Positions 45,592 to 55,714 of a stretch of DNA of 64,000 bases are shown one piece after another. This DNA comes from an uncultured Eubacteriales bacterium. GTDB lineage: Bacteria; Bacillota; Clostridia; Christensenellales; Aristaeellaceae. Position 1 is the stretch's first letter. Each line of letters begins with the position of its first letter. The translations under genes were made by a program, and so were the position numbers. The stretch covers positions 62,001 through 126,000 of the forward strand of contig CACXBB010000003.1 of NCBI GenBank assembly GCA_902765735.1. The letters run 5' to 3'. Under the pieces are notes generated by a model. That model did not search any database. It was not told the DNA's origin and saw only the letters and a list, made by a program, of their open reading frames with translations.

Positions 45592-46375
45592 ATGCCCAAC
45601 GCGCAATCCGGATTCTTTGAATGGGTGTTTTTCTTCGTCAGGACCTACGGTCCGATGTTCCTGAAGGGCGCGGGCACGACGCTGCTGATCGCCCTGACGG
45701 GCACGCTGGTGGGCTTCATCATCGGCCTGGCCGTGGGCTACGTGCGCGCCATCCCCTGCGAGAGGACGGACGGCGCGGTGAAATACTGGCTTCTGAAGCT
45801 GGTGCGGACGCTGCTGGGCGTGTACATCGAAGTCTTCCGCTCCACCCCCATGATCGTGCAGTCCATGGTGATCTTCTACGGTGCCTCGTCGGTACTGCAC
45901 ATCAACCTGCCCTATCTGCTGGCGGGCTTCATCATCGTGTCGATCAACACCGGCGCGTACCTCTCGGAGATCGTGCGCGGCGGCATACAGTCGGTGGACC
46001 CCGGCCAGATGGAGGCCGGCCTCGCCATCGGCATGACCTACGGCCAGACCATGCTCAACGTGGTGCTGCCCCAGGCCATCCGCAACATCCTCCCCGCGCT
46101 GGGCAACGAGTTCGTGGTGAACATCAAGGACACCTCGGTGCTCAACGTCATCTCGGTCACGGAGCTCTACTTCGTGTCCAAGTCCGCCGCGGGCACCTAC
46201 TTCAAGTACTTCGAGGTGTTCTTCATCACCAGCGTGATCTACTTCGTGATGACCTTCACCGTCACCCGCTTCCTGCGCTGGCTTGAGAAGAAGATGGACG
46301 GCCCGCAGAACTACGCCATGCACGGCTCCCAGACCGTGCCGGACGTGGAGCTGGTCAGGAAGGGAGGCGCGGTCA

Positions 46376-46383
<8 letters not shown>
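45592..46383 (+). CDS. Polar amino-acid ABC transporter permease
   Basis: The protein has 263 residues with four or five membrane helices of the His/Glu/Gln/Arg type. The ATPase contact loop reads [20 protein letters not shown] (~142-161). AAGGAAGTG precedes the ATG. Its last 8 nt overlap the GTG start of the ATPase. Confidence 0.94.
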
Positions 46384-47116
<733 letters not shown>

Positions 47117-47136
47117 TCACGACAAAGGCAACGTGT

Positions 47137-47256
47137 GGGGCTGTCTTCATTAAACATGCGTAGGGGCGCCGATGCGGCGCCCGCCCGGGTACGAAACGCA
47201 ACGTACCTTCACGGCGGGCGGCGCATCGCCGCCCCTACGATGTTTGAGACAGCCCC
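47137..47256. mobile_element. MITE-like element, GGGGCTGTCT terminal repeats (copy 2)
   Basis: Ends GGGGCTGTCTTCATTAAACAT and ATGTTTGAGACAGCCCC are inverted repeats with small differences. The interior holds the palindromes GTAGGGGCGCCGATGCGGCG and GGCGGGCGGCGCATCGCCGC, and a GGGTACGAAACGCAACGTACC hairpin. Confidence 0.8.
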
Positions 47257-47292
47257 ATCTTTCCGTGTTGTGATCGTGGCATCCGTTCCCTC

Positions 47293-47364
47293 CGTAGGGA
47301 CGCCATTTATGGCGTCCGCGTGCCCCGTTTCGTACAGGGCGGACGCCATAAATGGCGTCCCTAC
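47293..47364. repeat. Paired GTAGGGACGCC palindromes (second copy)
   Basis: Same design as 41874-41947: CGTAGGGACGCCATTTATGG left and GGACGCCATAAATGGCGTCC plus CTAC right, separated by a GTTTCGTACAGGG-type spacer. The remaining gap to 47421 shows nothing else. Confidence 0.85.
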
Positions 47365-47421
47365 AGCGGCTTTCGATATCAATTCGATTCAAACAATCCC
47401 TGCATATATCGTTGACCGCCC

Positions 47422-48210
47422 CTACCTCCCGAAGTAATCGCAGATCCCCTCGACCATGCCCTCCGCCAGCAGGAGCTGGTAGTCGTGGTCGTTGAGGCGC
47501 TCATCCTCGTCGGGGTTGGTCAGATACCCGCACTCCACCAGTATGCAGGGCACCTCTGACCAGTTGAGCCCGGTATATGTATCCCGCTCGTACACGCCCC
47601 GCTTCTTCGCGCCGGTGGCCTCCACCATCCGGGGCAGTATGGCCTCGGCGGCGCGCCTGCTCTCCTTTGAGATGGGAAAGCTCTTGTTGACGAACAGCCC
47701 GATGCCGTTGGGGGACTTCTTGGTGGAACCGTCGCAGTGGATGCGCAGCACCAGGTCCGCGCCCCACTCGTTCATCATGATGGCGCGCTCCTGGTTGGAG
47801 ATGTCCACGTCATGGGTCTCGCGGGTCATCCTGACCTCCGCGCCCTCGGCCTCCAGCGCGTCGCGCAGCTTGAAGGATATCTCCAGCACGGTCATGTACT
47901 CGGGGATGCCGGTCTTGCGGCCCTTCGTACCGGAGGCCACCTTGGGCTTTTTATCCTTGCTGCCCGGGGCGATGGCCTCCTTTTCGTTGTTGCCGTGCGC
48001 CTGATGCCCTGGATCGATGCCGATCTTGAGGCCCGCCAGGCGTCCCGGCTCCGGGGTGGCGGTGGGCTCCGGCGTCGGCGCGACGGTGGCCGTCGGTTCG
48101 GGCGCGGCCGTGGGCTCTGTGGTCGCCGCCGGCGCAGCGGCGGGCTGCTCGGCATGCGCCGCCCCCATCACAAGCGCCAGCACAAAAATCAGCACAAACA
48201 CGCGCTTCAT
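47422..48210 (-). CDS. N-acetylmuramoyl-L-alanine amidase (Amidase_3)
   Basis: The protein has 262 residues. A signal peptide (cleaved near AAHAEQP) is followed by a Pro/Thr/Ala/Glu linker (~22-57), then a zinc amidase domain (~60-262). Zinc and catalytic residues lie in IGIDPGH (His), TVLEIS (Glu), LRIHCDG (His) and VECGYLTNPDE (Glu). It cuts the bond between muramic acid and the stem peptide outside the cell. Its ATG overlaps the tetR stop by 4 nt, an unusual partner for a wall enzyme. Confidence 0.94.
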   Translation of the reverse strand: MKRVFVLIFVLALVMGAAHAEQPAAAPAATTEPTAAPEPTATVAPTPEPTATPEPGRLAGLKIGIDPGHQAHGNNEKEAIAPGSKDKKPKVASGTKGRKTGIPEYMTVLEISFKLRDALEAEGAEVRMTRETHDVDISNQERAIMMNEWGADLVLRIHCDGSTKKSPNGIGLFVNKSFPISKESRRAAEAILPRMVEATGAKKRGVYERDTYTGLNWSEVPCILVECGYLTNPDEDERLNDHDYQLLLAEGMVEGICDYFGR

Positions 48211-48914
48211 GCTTCACTCTCCTCCAATCGCTTCAATTCCTCCGTGACCTCCCGCCAGGCGTTGACCATCCGCGCCGGGTCGAACAGCACCACGGACCCG
48301 AAGGGCGCGCCGCACAGCAGCTCCACGCTCTCGCGGTAGGTGTTGAGCAGCTCCACCACCTGGATCATGCGGTCGGGGTTGTCCATGTCGGCGCAGAGTA
48401 TGTCGCAGACCTCGTCGTTGACGTCGCACGCCAGCAGCAGCAGCACCCGCCCGACCCCCAGTGGGTAGCGGGCGTGCATGGTGCCGTCCCCGATGCCCTC
48501 CAGGATCGCCGCGTTCACCTGCGGCGCGAGCCGGTCGATCAGCACCCGCCGCCGGTAGTCCCGTATGGAGGCGTCCCTGTCACGGTAGCACAGCTTCAAA
48601 AGCAGCGCCGCGAAGGGGGTCTCCTCCGCGTCGAACAGGCTGGCCTGCATCAGCAGCTGGTTCAGTTTGTCCACGGCGCCGCGCCGGGCGGACATCTGCT
48701 CCACCCGCAGGCGCTCGTAGCGGCCCGTCCAGCGGCGCTCGCAGATCTCCCGGAGCACCGCCTCCTTGGCGTCAAAGTAGTGGTAGAAGCCGCCCTTCGA
48801 CAGCCCGAGCGCGTCCAGTATATCCTGTATGCTGGTGCGGTCGTAGCCCTGCTCAAAGAACAGCTTTTCGGCGGTATCCAGTATCTGACTGCGCCTCAAA
48901 TCGCCCTTTTTCAT
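48207..48914 (-). CDS. TetR/AcrR family regulator
   Basis: The protein has 235 residues. The N-terminal helix-turn-helix (~7-52) reads RSQILDTAEKLFFEQGYDRT and GLSKGGFYHYFDAKEAVL. The effector domain is longer than usual and has no recognised family. It overlaps ygiQ upstream and the amidase downstream by 4 nt each, so all three are translated from one message, and it may regulate the operon or a distant target. Confidence 0.93.
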   Translation of the reverse strand: MKKGDLRRSQILDTAEKLFFEQGYDRTSIQDILDALGLSKGGFYHYFDAKEAVLREICERRWTGRYERLRVEQMSARRGAVDKLNQLLMQASLFDAEETPFAALLLKLCYRDRDASIRDYRRRVLIDRLAPQVNAAILEGIGDGTMHARYPLGVGRVLLLLACDVNDEVCDILCADMDNPDRMIQVVELLNTYRESVELLCGAPFGSVVLFDPARMVNAWREVTEELKRLEESEA

Positions 48915-50764
48915 CTTCCTCGTCTCCTGCCGTGGTTCGTCGGTGTCTTTGAGCCCTTGTCAGCGGGCTTTCTTTCGCGTTCATAGGGGGGGATCAGGCA
49001 TTCCTTTCCCCATCCGATCAGGTCCTCCCGCCCCGCCTTCTTCAGCGCCTTCAGCACCAGCGGGCGGTTGTAGGGCTTGAAGTAGTGCATCAGCGCCCGC
49101 TGCATGGCCTTCTCCTCCTGGTCCCGGGGCACGTACACCGGGGTCATGTCCCGGGGGTCCAGCCCCGTGTAGAACATGGCCGTGGACAGTGTGCCCGGCG
49201 TGGGGTAGAAGTCCTGCACCTGGTCGGGGTGCTGGCCGGTGCGCTTCATGTAGACCGCGAGCTGTATGGCGTCCTCCAGCGTGCAGCCGGGATGGCTGGA
49301 CATGAAGTACGGCACCAGGTACTGCTTTAAGCCCAGCCGCTGGTTGATCTGTTTGTACTGCTGCACGAACCGGTCGTAGGTCTCCCGATCCGGCTTGCCC
49401 AGGTAGTGCAGCGCCCGCGGGCTCACGTGCTCCGGCGCGACCTTCAATTGCCCCGAGACGTGGTGCTTTATGAGCTCCGTCAGAAAGCCGCTCTTTTTGT
49501 CCGCCAGCACGTAGTCATAGCGTATGCCGCTTCGGACAAAGACCTTCTTCACGCCCGGCAGCGCCCGCAGGGCGCGCAGTATGTCGATGTACTCCCGGTG
49601 ATCGGCCACGAGGTTCGGGCAGGGCTTCGGGAACAGGCACTGGCGGTGGACGCACGCCCCGCACTTCAACTGCTTATTGCAGGCGGGCTTTCGGAAGTTG
49701 GCCGTGGGGCCGCCGACATCGTGGATGTAGCCCTTGAAGTCCGGCTGCTTCGTCAAAAGCCTGCCCTCCTCCAGTATGGACTGCTTGCTTCTGGAGGTCA
49801 CGATCCTGCCCTGATGGAAGGTCAGCGCGCAGAAGTTGCAGGCCCCGAAGCAGCCCCGCACCGACGCGATGGAGAATTTGACCTCCTCGATGGCGGGGAT
49901 GCCGCCCATCTTGTCGTACATCGGATGCCAGGCGCGCATGTAGTGAAGCGCGTACACCGCGTCCAGCTCCGCCTCGGAAAGCGGCATGTCCGGCACGTTT
50001 TGAAGCATCCAGCGCCTGCCGTGCTTCTGGGCGATGGGCCTGCCCCGCACCGGGTCCTGCTGGTCGTACTGCACCTTGAACGCCTCGGCGTAGGCGCGCC
50101 TGTCCTTCGCCACGACCTCCATGGGCGCTATCTCGATGAACCCCTCCGGGACCTCCCCCGCCATCACGCAGGTGCCGGGGACGCGCATCTCGGAGAAATC
50201 CTGCCCGGCGGCCATCCACTCGGCCACCTTGAGGATGCTCCGCTCCCCCATGCCAAACATCAACACGTCCGCGCCGGCATCCACCAGCAGGGAGTTGCGC
50301 ACCCGGTCTTCCCAGTAGTCGTAGTGGGCAAAGCGCCGAAGCGACGCCTCCACCCCGCCGATGGCGATGGGCACATCCCGGTAAGCCTCCCGGATGCGGT
50401 TGCAGTACACCACGGTGGCCCGGTCCGGCCGATGGCCCGCCTTCCCGCCCGGGGAGTAGGCGTCCTCTGAGCGGCGCTTCTTCGCGGCGGTATAGTGGTT
50501 CACCATCGAGTCGATGACCCCCGCCGTCACCAGAAAGCCAATTTTTGGACGTCCGAAGGCGCGAAAAGGTTCACAGGAATGCCAGTCCGGCTGGGGCAGC
50601 ATCGCCACGCGATACCCCGCCGCCTCCAGCACCCGGCTGATGATCGCCAGCCCGAAGGAGGGGTGATCCACGTAGGCGTCCCCCGTGACGTACACGAAGT
50701 CCGGCGCGTCCCAGCCGAGGGCGCGCATTTCCTTCATGTTCACGGGCAGAAAGCCCTTGGCCAC
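48911..50764 (-). CDS. YgiQ family radical SAM protein
   Basis: The protein has 617 residues. The radical SAM cluster is GCFGACNFCAL (CxxxCxxC, ~292-302). The N-terminal region DFVYVTGDAYVDHPSFG and the CVHRQCLFPKPCPN Cys cluster are typical of YgiQ. The reaction is unknown. The start is taken as GTG at 50764, with GGAGG 8 nt upstream; GTG at 50773 overlaps that site. It heads the ygiQ-tetR-amidase operon. A cluster of palindromes lies between it and mfd. Confidence 0.9.
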   Translation of the reverse strand: MAKGFLPVNMKEMRALGWDAPDFVYVTGDAYVDHPSFGLAIISRVLEAAGYRVAMLPQPDWHSCEPFRAFGRPKIGFLVTAGVIDSMVNHYTAAKKRRSEDAYSPGGKAGHRPDRATVVYCNRIREAYRDVPIAIGGVEASLRRFAHYDYWEDRVRNSLLVDAGADVLMFGMGERSILKVAEWMAAGQDFSEMRVPGTCVMAGEVPEGFIEIAPMEVVAKDRRAYAEAFKVQYDQQDPVRGRPIAQKHGRRWMLQNVPDMPLSEAELDAVYALHYMRAWHPMYDKMGGIPAIEEVKFSIASVRGCFGACNFCALTFHQGRIVTSRSKQSILEEGRLLTKQPDFKGYIHDVGGPTANFRKPACNKQLKCGACVHRQCLFPKPCPNLVADHREYIDILRALRALPGVKKVFVRSGIRYDYVLADKKSGFLTELIKHHVSGQLKVAPEHVSPRALHYLGKPDRETYDRFVQQYKQINQRLGLKQYLVPYFMSSHPGCTLEDAIQLAVYMKRTGQHPDQVQDFYPTPGTLSTAMFYTGLDPRDMTPVYVPRDQEEKAMQRALMHYFKPYNRPLVLKALKKAGREDLIGWGKECLIPPYERERKPADKGSKTPTNHGRRRGR

Positions 50765-50807
50765 GGGAAGCACCTCCTTCGTATAGTTATGATAATGGGG
50801 TTCGGAC

Positions 50808-51098
50808 GGGCGATGAGGGCATCGCCCCTACCCTGCCCGCGTAGGGACGCCATAATTGGCGTCCGTTCTCTCCGCAGGGACGCCATTCATGGCGTCCGCG
50901 GTCATCGCCCCCCCCGTAGGGGCGCCCAATGGGCGCCCGCTCGGCAACGATACGTTATGCTGTACCCGGCGGGCGGCGCATCGCCGCCCCTACGACCGTA
51001 ATTCGCCCTGTTGCCGCAATACGGTTAACGTATCAACAGACCCCGTCGTAGGGACGCCATTCATGGCGTCCGCGGGCGGCAATTATGCCGCCCCTACG
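50808..51098. repeat. Cluster of GTAGGGGCG / GTAGGGACGCC palindromes
   Basis: At least six palindromes occur in 290 bp: GGGCGATGAGGGCATCGCCC, CGTAGGGACGCCATAATTGG…, CAGGGACGCCATTCATGGCG…, GTAGGGGCGCCCAATGGGCG…, GGCGGGCGGCGCATCGCCGC…, CGTAGGGACGCCATTCATGG… and GGGCGGCAATTATGCCGCCC. The last one ends 5 nt before the mfd stop codon. 50943-51076 closely resembles 39713-39842. Confidence 0.85.
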
Positions 51099-51102
51099 CC
51101 TG

Positions 51103-54100
51103 TCACTCCGCACCTCCGGCTTCCCCCTCCGCTTCAAACCGCGCCACGACCTCCTCCATCACCTTCACCGCCCCACGCAGCAGGGTCTCGGCGTCCTTAT
51201 GGCGCTCGAAGTAGACGATGGCGGGCGGGTTGCCCCCGCGCACGGCGAGGACCTGCGGGAACGCCCGCACGGCGGTGAGCACGCGGATCAGGTCGATCTC
51301 GGCGGCCATGGCGAAGCGCATGTGCAGCTCGTCGCCCTTGAGCGCCACGTAGTCGATGCCCAGCCGCGAACAGTACGCCTTGAGCTGGGCCACCTCGATC
51401 AGGTTCATCACCGGCTTGTTGGGGTCGCCGAAGCGGTCGATCAACTCCTCGATCAGGTCGTCGCGGCTGTCCCGGTCGTGTATGGAGGCGATCTTCTTGT
51501 ACATCTCGACGCGCAAGAGGTCGTTGGCGATGTACTCCTGGGGCAGGTAGGCGTCCACCTTCACGTCCACGCGGGTCTCGATGTCCCCCTGGGACACGTC
51601 GCCGCGCAGCTCCTTCACGGTGTCCTCGATCATCTTGACGTACAGGTCGTAGCCCACCGTGGCCATGAAGCCGCTCTGCTCCGAGCCCAGCAGGTTGCCC
51701 GCCCCGCGGATCTCCAGATCGCGCATGGCCACGCGGAAGCCGGAGCCGAACTCCGTGAACTCCCGTATGGCGTTGAGCCGCTTGTCGGCGGACTCGGTGA
51801 GCACCTTGTTGGGGTTGACGGTCAGGTAGGCGTAGGCCAGCCGGTTGGAGCGGCCCACGCGGCCGCGGAGCTGGTAGAGCTGCGAAAGGCCGAAGCGGTC
51901 CGCGTCGCAAACGATCAGCGTGTTGGCCCGGGGCACGTCCAGCCCCGCCTCGATGATGGTGGTGCACAGCAGCACGTCGAACTTGCCGTCGTAGAAGTCC
52001 AGCATCACGTCCTCCAGGGCGTGCTCCCGCATCTGCCCGTGGCCCACGGCGATGCGGGCCTCCGGCACCAGCTTCTTGAGGCGCGTGTACATGACCTCGA
52101 TGGTCTGCACCCGGTTGTGCAGCACGTACACCTGTCCGCCGCGGGAGAGCTCCCGGAGGATGGCGTCGCGCACCAGCCCGTCGGAATACTCCACCACGTA
52201 GGTCTGCACCGGGTAGCGCTCCTCCGGCGGGGATTGCAACAGCGACATGTCCCTTATGCCCACCATGCTCATGTGCAGGGTCCGCGGGATGGGCGTGGCG
52301 GTCAGCGTCAGCACGTCCACCGAGCGCTTCATCTGCTTGATGGCCTCCTTGTGGGTCACGCCGAAGCGCTGCTCCTCGTCCACCACCAGAAGCCCCAGGT
52401 CCTTGAACTTCACGTCCTTCGCCAGCAGGCGGTGGGTGCCGACGATCACGTCGATCTCCCCCGCCTCCAGCCGCTTCAGTATGGCCTTCTGCTCCGCCGC
52501 CGTCTTGAAGCGGCTGATGGCCTCCACGTTCACCGGGAAGCCGGCGAAGCGGTTGAGCATCGTGGCGTAGTGCTGCTGCACCAGTATGGTGGTCGGGGCC
52601 AGCATGGCCGCCTGCTTGCCGCCCATGACGGCCTTGAAGATGGCCCTCAGCGCTACCTCGGTCTTGCCGTAGCCCACGTCGCCGCACAGCAGGCGGTCCA
52701 TGATCTTTGGCTTCTCCATGTCGCGCTTGATGTCCTCGATGGCGGCGAGCTGGTCCGGCGTCTCCTCGTAGGGAAAGCCGTCCTCGAACTCCCGCTGCCA
52801 GGGGGTGTCCGGGTCGAAGGCGTGGCCCGGCGCGGATTCCCGCGCGGCGTAGAGCTTCAAAAGGTCCCCGGCGATGGCCTGTATGGACTGCTTGACCTTG
52901 CTCTTCTGCCGCTGCCACTCGCCGCCGGACAGCCGGTTCAGCTTGGGCGCCTCGCCCTCGGAGCCGATGTACTTCTGGACACGGTCCAACTGATCGGTGG
53001 GCACGTACAGCTTGTCGGACCCCTGATAGCGGATGTGCAGGAAGTCGCGGTAGGTGCCGTCGCTGGACAGGCGCACCATGCCCATGTACTGGCCGATGCC
53101 GTGGTTCTCGTGGACCACGTAGTCCCCGACCTTGAGATCGGTGAACGCCGCCAGCTTCTCGCCCGACGACGCCCGGCTGCGGCTGCGCTGCCGGTTGACG
53201 CCGTAGATGTCCGATTCCGACACCACGGCGAAGCGGATCTCCGGGTACAGGAAGCCCCGGTTCATCGTGACGGGCAGTATCACCGGCGCGCCGGGGGCCA
53301 GATCGTCCGGGATGTCCGCCGTGAACGGCGCTGGGGACCCCTGGGTGTTGAGCGCCCCCTCCAGGCGCTCGCCGCGGGCGGTGCCGCCGGAGAGCAGCGC
53401 CACCCGCCAGCCCTCGGCCTTCCAGCGGTTCAGGTCCCGGGCCAGCTCCTTGACGTTGCCCTGATAGGCGGCGGCGTTGCGGCACTCCATCTTTATGAGC
53501 CGCCCGGGCTTAAAGTCCTGCTCGGTGCGCATGAACAGGTTGGTCAGCAGTATGCGCCGGCCCCGGTACTGCGCCAGCAGCTCGTCATAGCCCAGCAGCA
53601 GCCCCGCCTGCGTCGGCAGCGCCTCCTGGCGCTCCAGCGCGGTCACGAAGTGCTCCTTGAACTCCAGGAAGCGGTTCTCGCAGCGCTCCCGCAGGCGGTC
53701 CGGCTGGTCGAACACGATGACGGGGTCCTCCAGATAGTCCGCGGCGGTGTGGGCGTACCCCAGCAGCACCGGCAGCAGCGAATCCGCCCCCTCGGGCATC
53801 CTGCCGGTGCGCAGGGCCTCCGCCACGCCCTCGAAGTTGCGCTGCAATGCGGAGCCGGACCGCACCCTCTGGGGCAGCCGCGGAGCCTTGCCCGCGGGCT
53901 TCTTCTTCGCCCCGGCGTCCGGCTCCGTCTCGTCCTCCAGCGCCAGCTGTATAAACTCATCGAAGGGGATCAGGTCGAACTCCTTTTCGATGGCGCTCTG
54001 CCGGTCGTCGCCCCCGTCGCCGGAGTGCGCCAGCAGCGCCTCCAGACGCGCAAGCGCCCTCGCCCGCGCCTCGTCGGTCAGCAGGCACTCCTGGGCCGGA

Positions 54101-54786
54101 TACAGCCGCACCGACGCCCGCCGGGAGACGGAGCGCTGGGTCATCACGTCGAAGGTGCGGATGGAATCGATCTCGTCGTCGAAGAACTCCACGCGCAGGG
54201 CGTTAGGGCTGCCCACGGGATACACATCCAGTATGCCGCCGCGCAGGGCGCACTGGCCCCGGGCCTCCACCAGCTGCACGCGCTCGTAGCCGGCATCGGT
54301 CAGCCGCGCGATGAGCTCCGAGGGCTCCAGCCGCATGCCCTCCTGAAGGGCGATCACCCGATCGGTGAATTCCTCCGGCGGGGCCATGCGGAACAGCAGG
54401 GCGTCCGCGGGGGCCACCAGCGCCCGGGCCGCGCCGGTCACGCAGTCGCCCAGCGCCTCGATGCGGCGCATGGACAGCTCCCGGCTGGAGGCCGCGGTGC
54501 GCAGGAAGGTCACGTCCCGCGCCGGCAGAAAGCGCGCCCTGCCGCCCAGCAGCAGGTTCATATCCTCCGCCATGCGGCTGGCCGCCGTGTCGTTGGGCTC
54601 GATCACCAATACCGGACGGCCCGTCCTGAGCGCCACCGCCGCAAGGACGTGCGCCCGCTGGGAATCGTCCGGACCGTACACCGAACAGACGCCCGGCATT
54701 TCCAGCGCCCGCGTCAATTCCGCAAAGGATTCCAGCCCGTCCAGCGGCTTAAACAGGCAGTCGAGCTGCCGTACTGTGTCCTGCAT
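51103..54786 (-). CDS. mfd: Transcription-repair coupling factor
   Basis: Removes RNA polymerase stalled at DNA damage and recruits UvrA. The protein has 1227 residues. The N-terminal UvrB-like region (~1-450) is followed by the CarD-like RNA polymerase-interacting domain (~480-560, FTDLKVGDYVVHENHGIG). The helicase has Walker A GDVGYGKTEVA (~640) and the box DEEQRFGV, and the TRCF C-terminal domain follows. GGGAGGAA precedes the ATG at 54786; the frame stays open upstream only through the hairpin array. It is upstream of ygiQ in the same direction. Confidence 0.96.
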   Translation of the reverse strand: MQDTVRQLDCLFKPLDGLESFAELTRALEMPGVCSVYGPDDSQRAHVLAAVALRTGRPVLVIEPNDTAASRMAEDMNLLLGGRARFLPARDVTFLRTAASSRELSMRRIEALGDCVTGAARALVAPADALLFRMAPPEEFTDRVIALQEGMRLEPSELIARLTDAGYERVQLVEARGQCALRGGILDVYPVGSPNALRVEFFDDEIDSIRTFDVMTQRSVSRRASVRLYPAQECLLTDEARARALARLEALLAHSGDGGDDRQSAIEKEFDLIPFDEFIQLALEDETEPDAGAKKKPAGKAPRLPQRVRSGSALQRNFEGVAEALRTGRMPEGADSLLPVLLGYAHTAADYLEDPVIVFDQPDRLRERCENRFLEFKEHFVTALERQEALPTQAGLLLGYDELLAQYRGRRILLTNLFMRTEQDFKPGRLIKMECRNAAAYQGNVKELARDLNRWKAEGWRVALLSGGTARGERLEGALNTQGSPAPFTADIPDDLAPGAPVILPVTMNRGFLYPEIRFAVVSESDIYGVNRQRSRSRASSGEKLAAFTDLKVGDYVVHENHGIGQYMGMVRLSSDGTYRDFLHIRYQGSDKLYVPTDQLDRVQKYIGSEGEAPKLNRLSGGEWQRQKSKVKQSIQAIAGDLLKLYAARESAPGHAFDPDTPWQREFEDGFPYEETPDQLAAIEDIKRDMEKPKIMDRLLCGDVGYGKTEVALRAIFKAVMGGKQAAMLAPTTILVQQHYATMLNRFAGFPVNVEAISRFKTAAEQKAILKRLEAGEIDVIVGTHRLLAKDVKFKDLGLLVVDEEQRFGVTHKEAIKQMKRSVDVLTLTATPIPRTLHMSMVGIRDMSLLQSPPEERYPVQTYVVEYSDGLVRDAILRELSRGGQVYVLHNRVQTIEVMYTRLKKLVPEARIAVGHGQMREHALEDVMLDFYDGKFDVLLCTTIIEAGLDVPRANTLIVCDADRFGLSQLYQLRGRVGRSNRLAYAYLTVNPNKVLTESADKRLNAIREFTEFGSGFRVAMRDLEIRGAGNLLGSEQSGFMATVGYDLYVKMIEDTVKELRGDVSQGDIETRVDVKVDAYLPQEYIANDLLRVEMYKKIASIHDRDSRDDLIEELIDRFGDPNKPVMNLIEVAQLKAYCSRLGIDYVALKGDELHMRFAMAAEIDLIRVLTAVRAFPQVLAVRGGNPPAIVYFERHKDAETLLRGAVKVMEEVVARFEAEGEAGGAE

Positions 54787-54795
54787 GATTCCTCC

Positions 54796-54992
54796 CTGCA
54801 AGGGGGGACGCCGTCCCCCCTGGACCCCCTTGCCAAAGGGGCTGAGCCCCTTTGGAATCCCCAATCGCCGCACACAAGTGTGCGGCAGGGGAACGGGAAA
54901 ATAACGTGATTTGCGCCGCACCGCGGCGCAGAACAGGTTTCCAAAGGATCAATGACCCTTTGGCGGGGTTCTTAGGGGTAGCGCCCCTAAGC
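54796..54992. repeat. Array of six hairpins between pth and mfd
   Basis: Successive inverted repeats: GGGGGGACGCC-GTCCCCC (~54801-54819), CCAAAGGGGCTGAGCCCCTT (~54835), CCGCACACAAGTGTGCGG (~54869), GCGCCGCACCGCGGCGC (~54914), CCAAAGGATCAATGACCCTT (~54941) and TTAGGGGTAGCGCCCCTAA (54971-54989), the last overlapping the pth stop codon. Confidence 0.8.
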
Positions 54993-55559
54993 GTTCAGCT
55001 TCCCCACGAGCTGCCGGGCGGGCTCCACGCCGTTTGCGATCAGCTCGGCCACCACGTCGGCGGCACCGAGGTAGGCGTCGAACATGGTCTGCCGGAGCTC
55101 GGGGGTCTGGTAGGTGGAGAGCACCCAGTCCTTCATGTCCCAGCCCTCCGCGGGGCGTCCGATGCCCACCCGCACGCGGGGAAAATCGTCCCAGCCCAGC
55201 AGGTAGATGATGTTGCGCATGCCGTTGTGGGTGCCCGCGGAGCCCTTGGGCCGGAAGCGCAGCTTGCCCTCGGGCAGGTCCACGTCGTCGTAGCACACGA
55301 TCAGGTGGTCGTGCTCAGGCTTGTACCAGTTCACGAGCTGCACCACGCTCTCGCCGGACAGGTTCATGAAGGTCTGCGGCTGGCACAGCGCCACCCGCTG
55401 CCCCCGGATCACGCCCTCGCCCACCACCGCCTTGCAGCGCAGTCTGTGCATGGGGATGTCGTACTTCTGGGACAGCACCTCCACCACGTCAAAGCCCACG
55501 TTGTGCCGCGTGTGCATGTATTTCCGGCCCGGATTGCCCAGGCCCACGATCACGTACAT
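54987..55559 (-). CDS. pth: Peptidyl-tRNA hydrolase
   Basis: Frees tRNA from peptidyl-tRNA dropped by ribosomes. The protein has 190 residues. The opening YVIVGLGNPGRKYMHTRHNVG contains the catalytic His; CQPQTFMNLSGESV, CYDDVDLPEGKLR and GSAGTHNGMRNI are all conserved. The start at 55559 has GGAGG 7 nt before it; the longer frame to 55610 lacks one. It lies between ftsZ and mfd, a frequent Firmicutes order for pth-mfd. Confidence 0.96.
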   Translation of the reverse strand: MYVIVGLGNPGRKYMHTRHNVGFDVVEVLSQKYDIPMHRLRCKAVVGEGVIRGQRVALCQPQTFMNLSGESVVQLVNWYKPEHDHLIVCYDDVDLPEGKLRFRPKGSAGTHNGMRNIIYLLGWDDFPRVRVGIGRPAEGWDMKDWVLSTYQTPELRQTMFDAYLGAADVVAELIANGVEPARQLVGKLNA

Positions 55560-55621
55560 GTGCATTCCTCCGATCAGCTTATTGTAACGCCCGGCCGCCC
55601 GGCTTGTCAATATGTTCCGCG

Positions 55622-55681
55622 AAAAAATACAGACTTCGGTCTGTAAATATCAAAATACCGCCGCACAAAACGGCGGCGGTA
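55622..55681 (-). terminator. Double-hairpin terminator after ftsZ
   Basis: On the minus strand, ACCGCCGC…GCGGCGGT (55680-55657) is followed by ATTTTG. Then ACAGAC-CGAA-GTCTGT (55644-55629) is followed by ATTTTTT. It separates the dcw cluster from pth. Confidence 0.88.
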
Positions 55682-55714
55682 CAAAACACGGTCGGTTCAG
55701 AACGAAGTCGGTTT

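Noticed and set aside
51085..54909. A 1274-codon open frame on the plus strand, antisense to mfd
   Set aside because: It is the mirror of a GC-rich gene with strong third-position bias; its translation is Val/His/Gly/Leu-rich, with no domains, while the minus strand encodes a complete Mfd.
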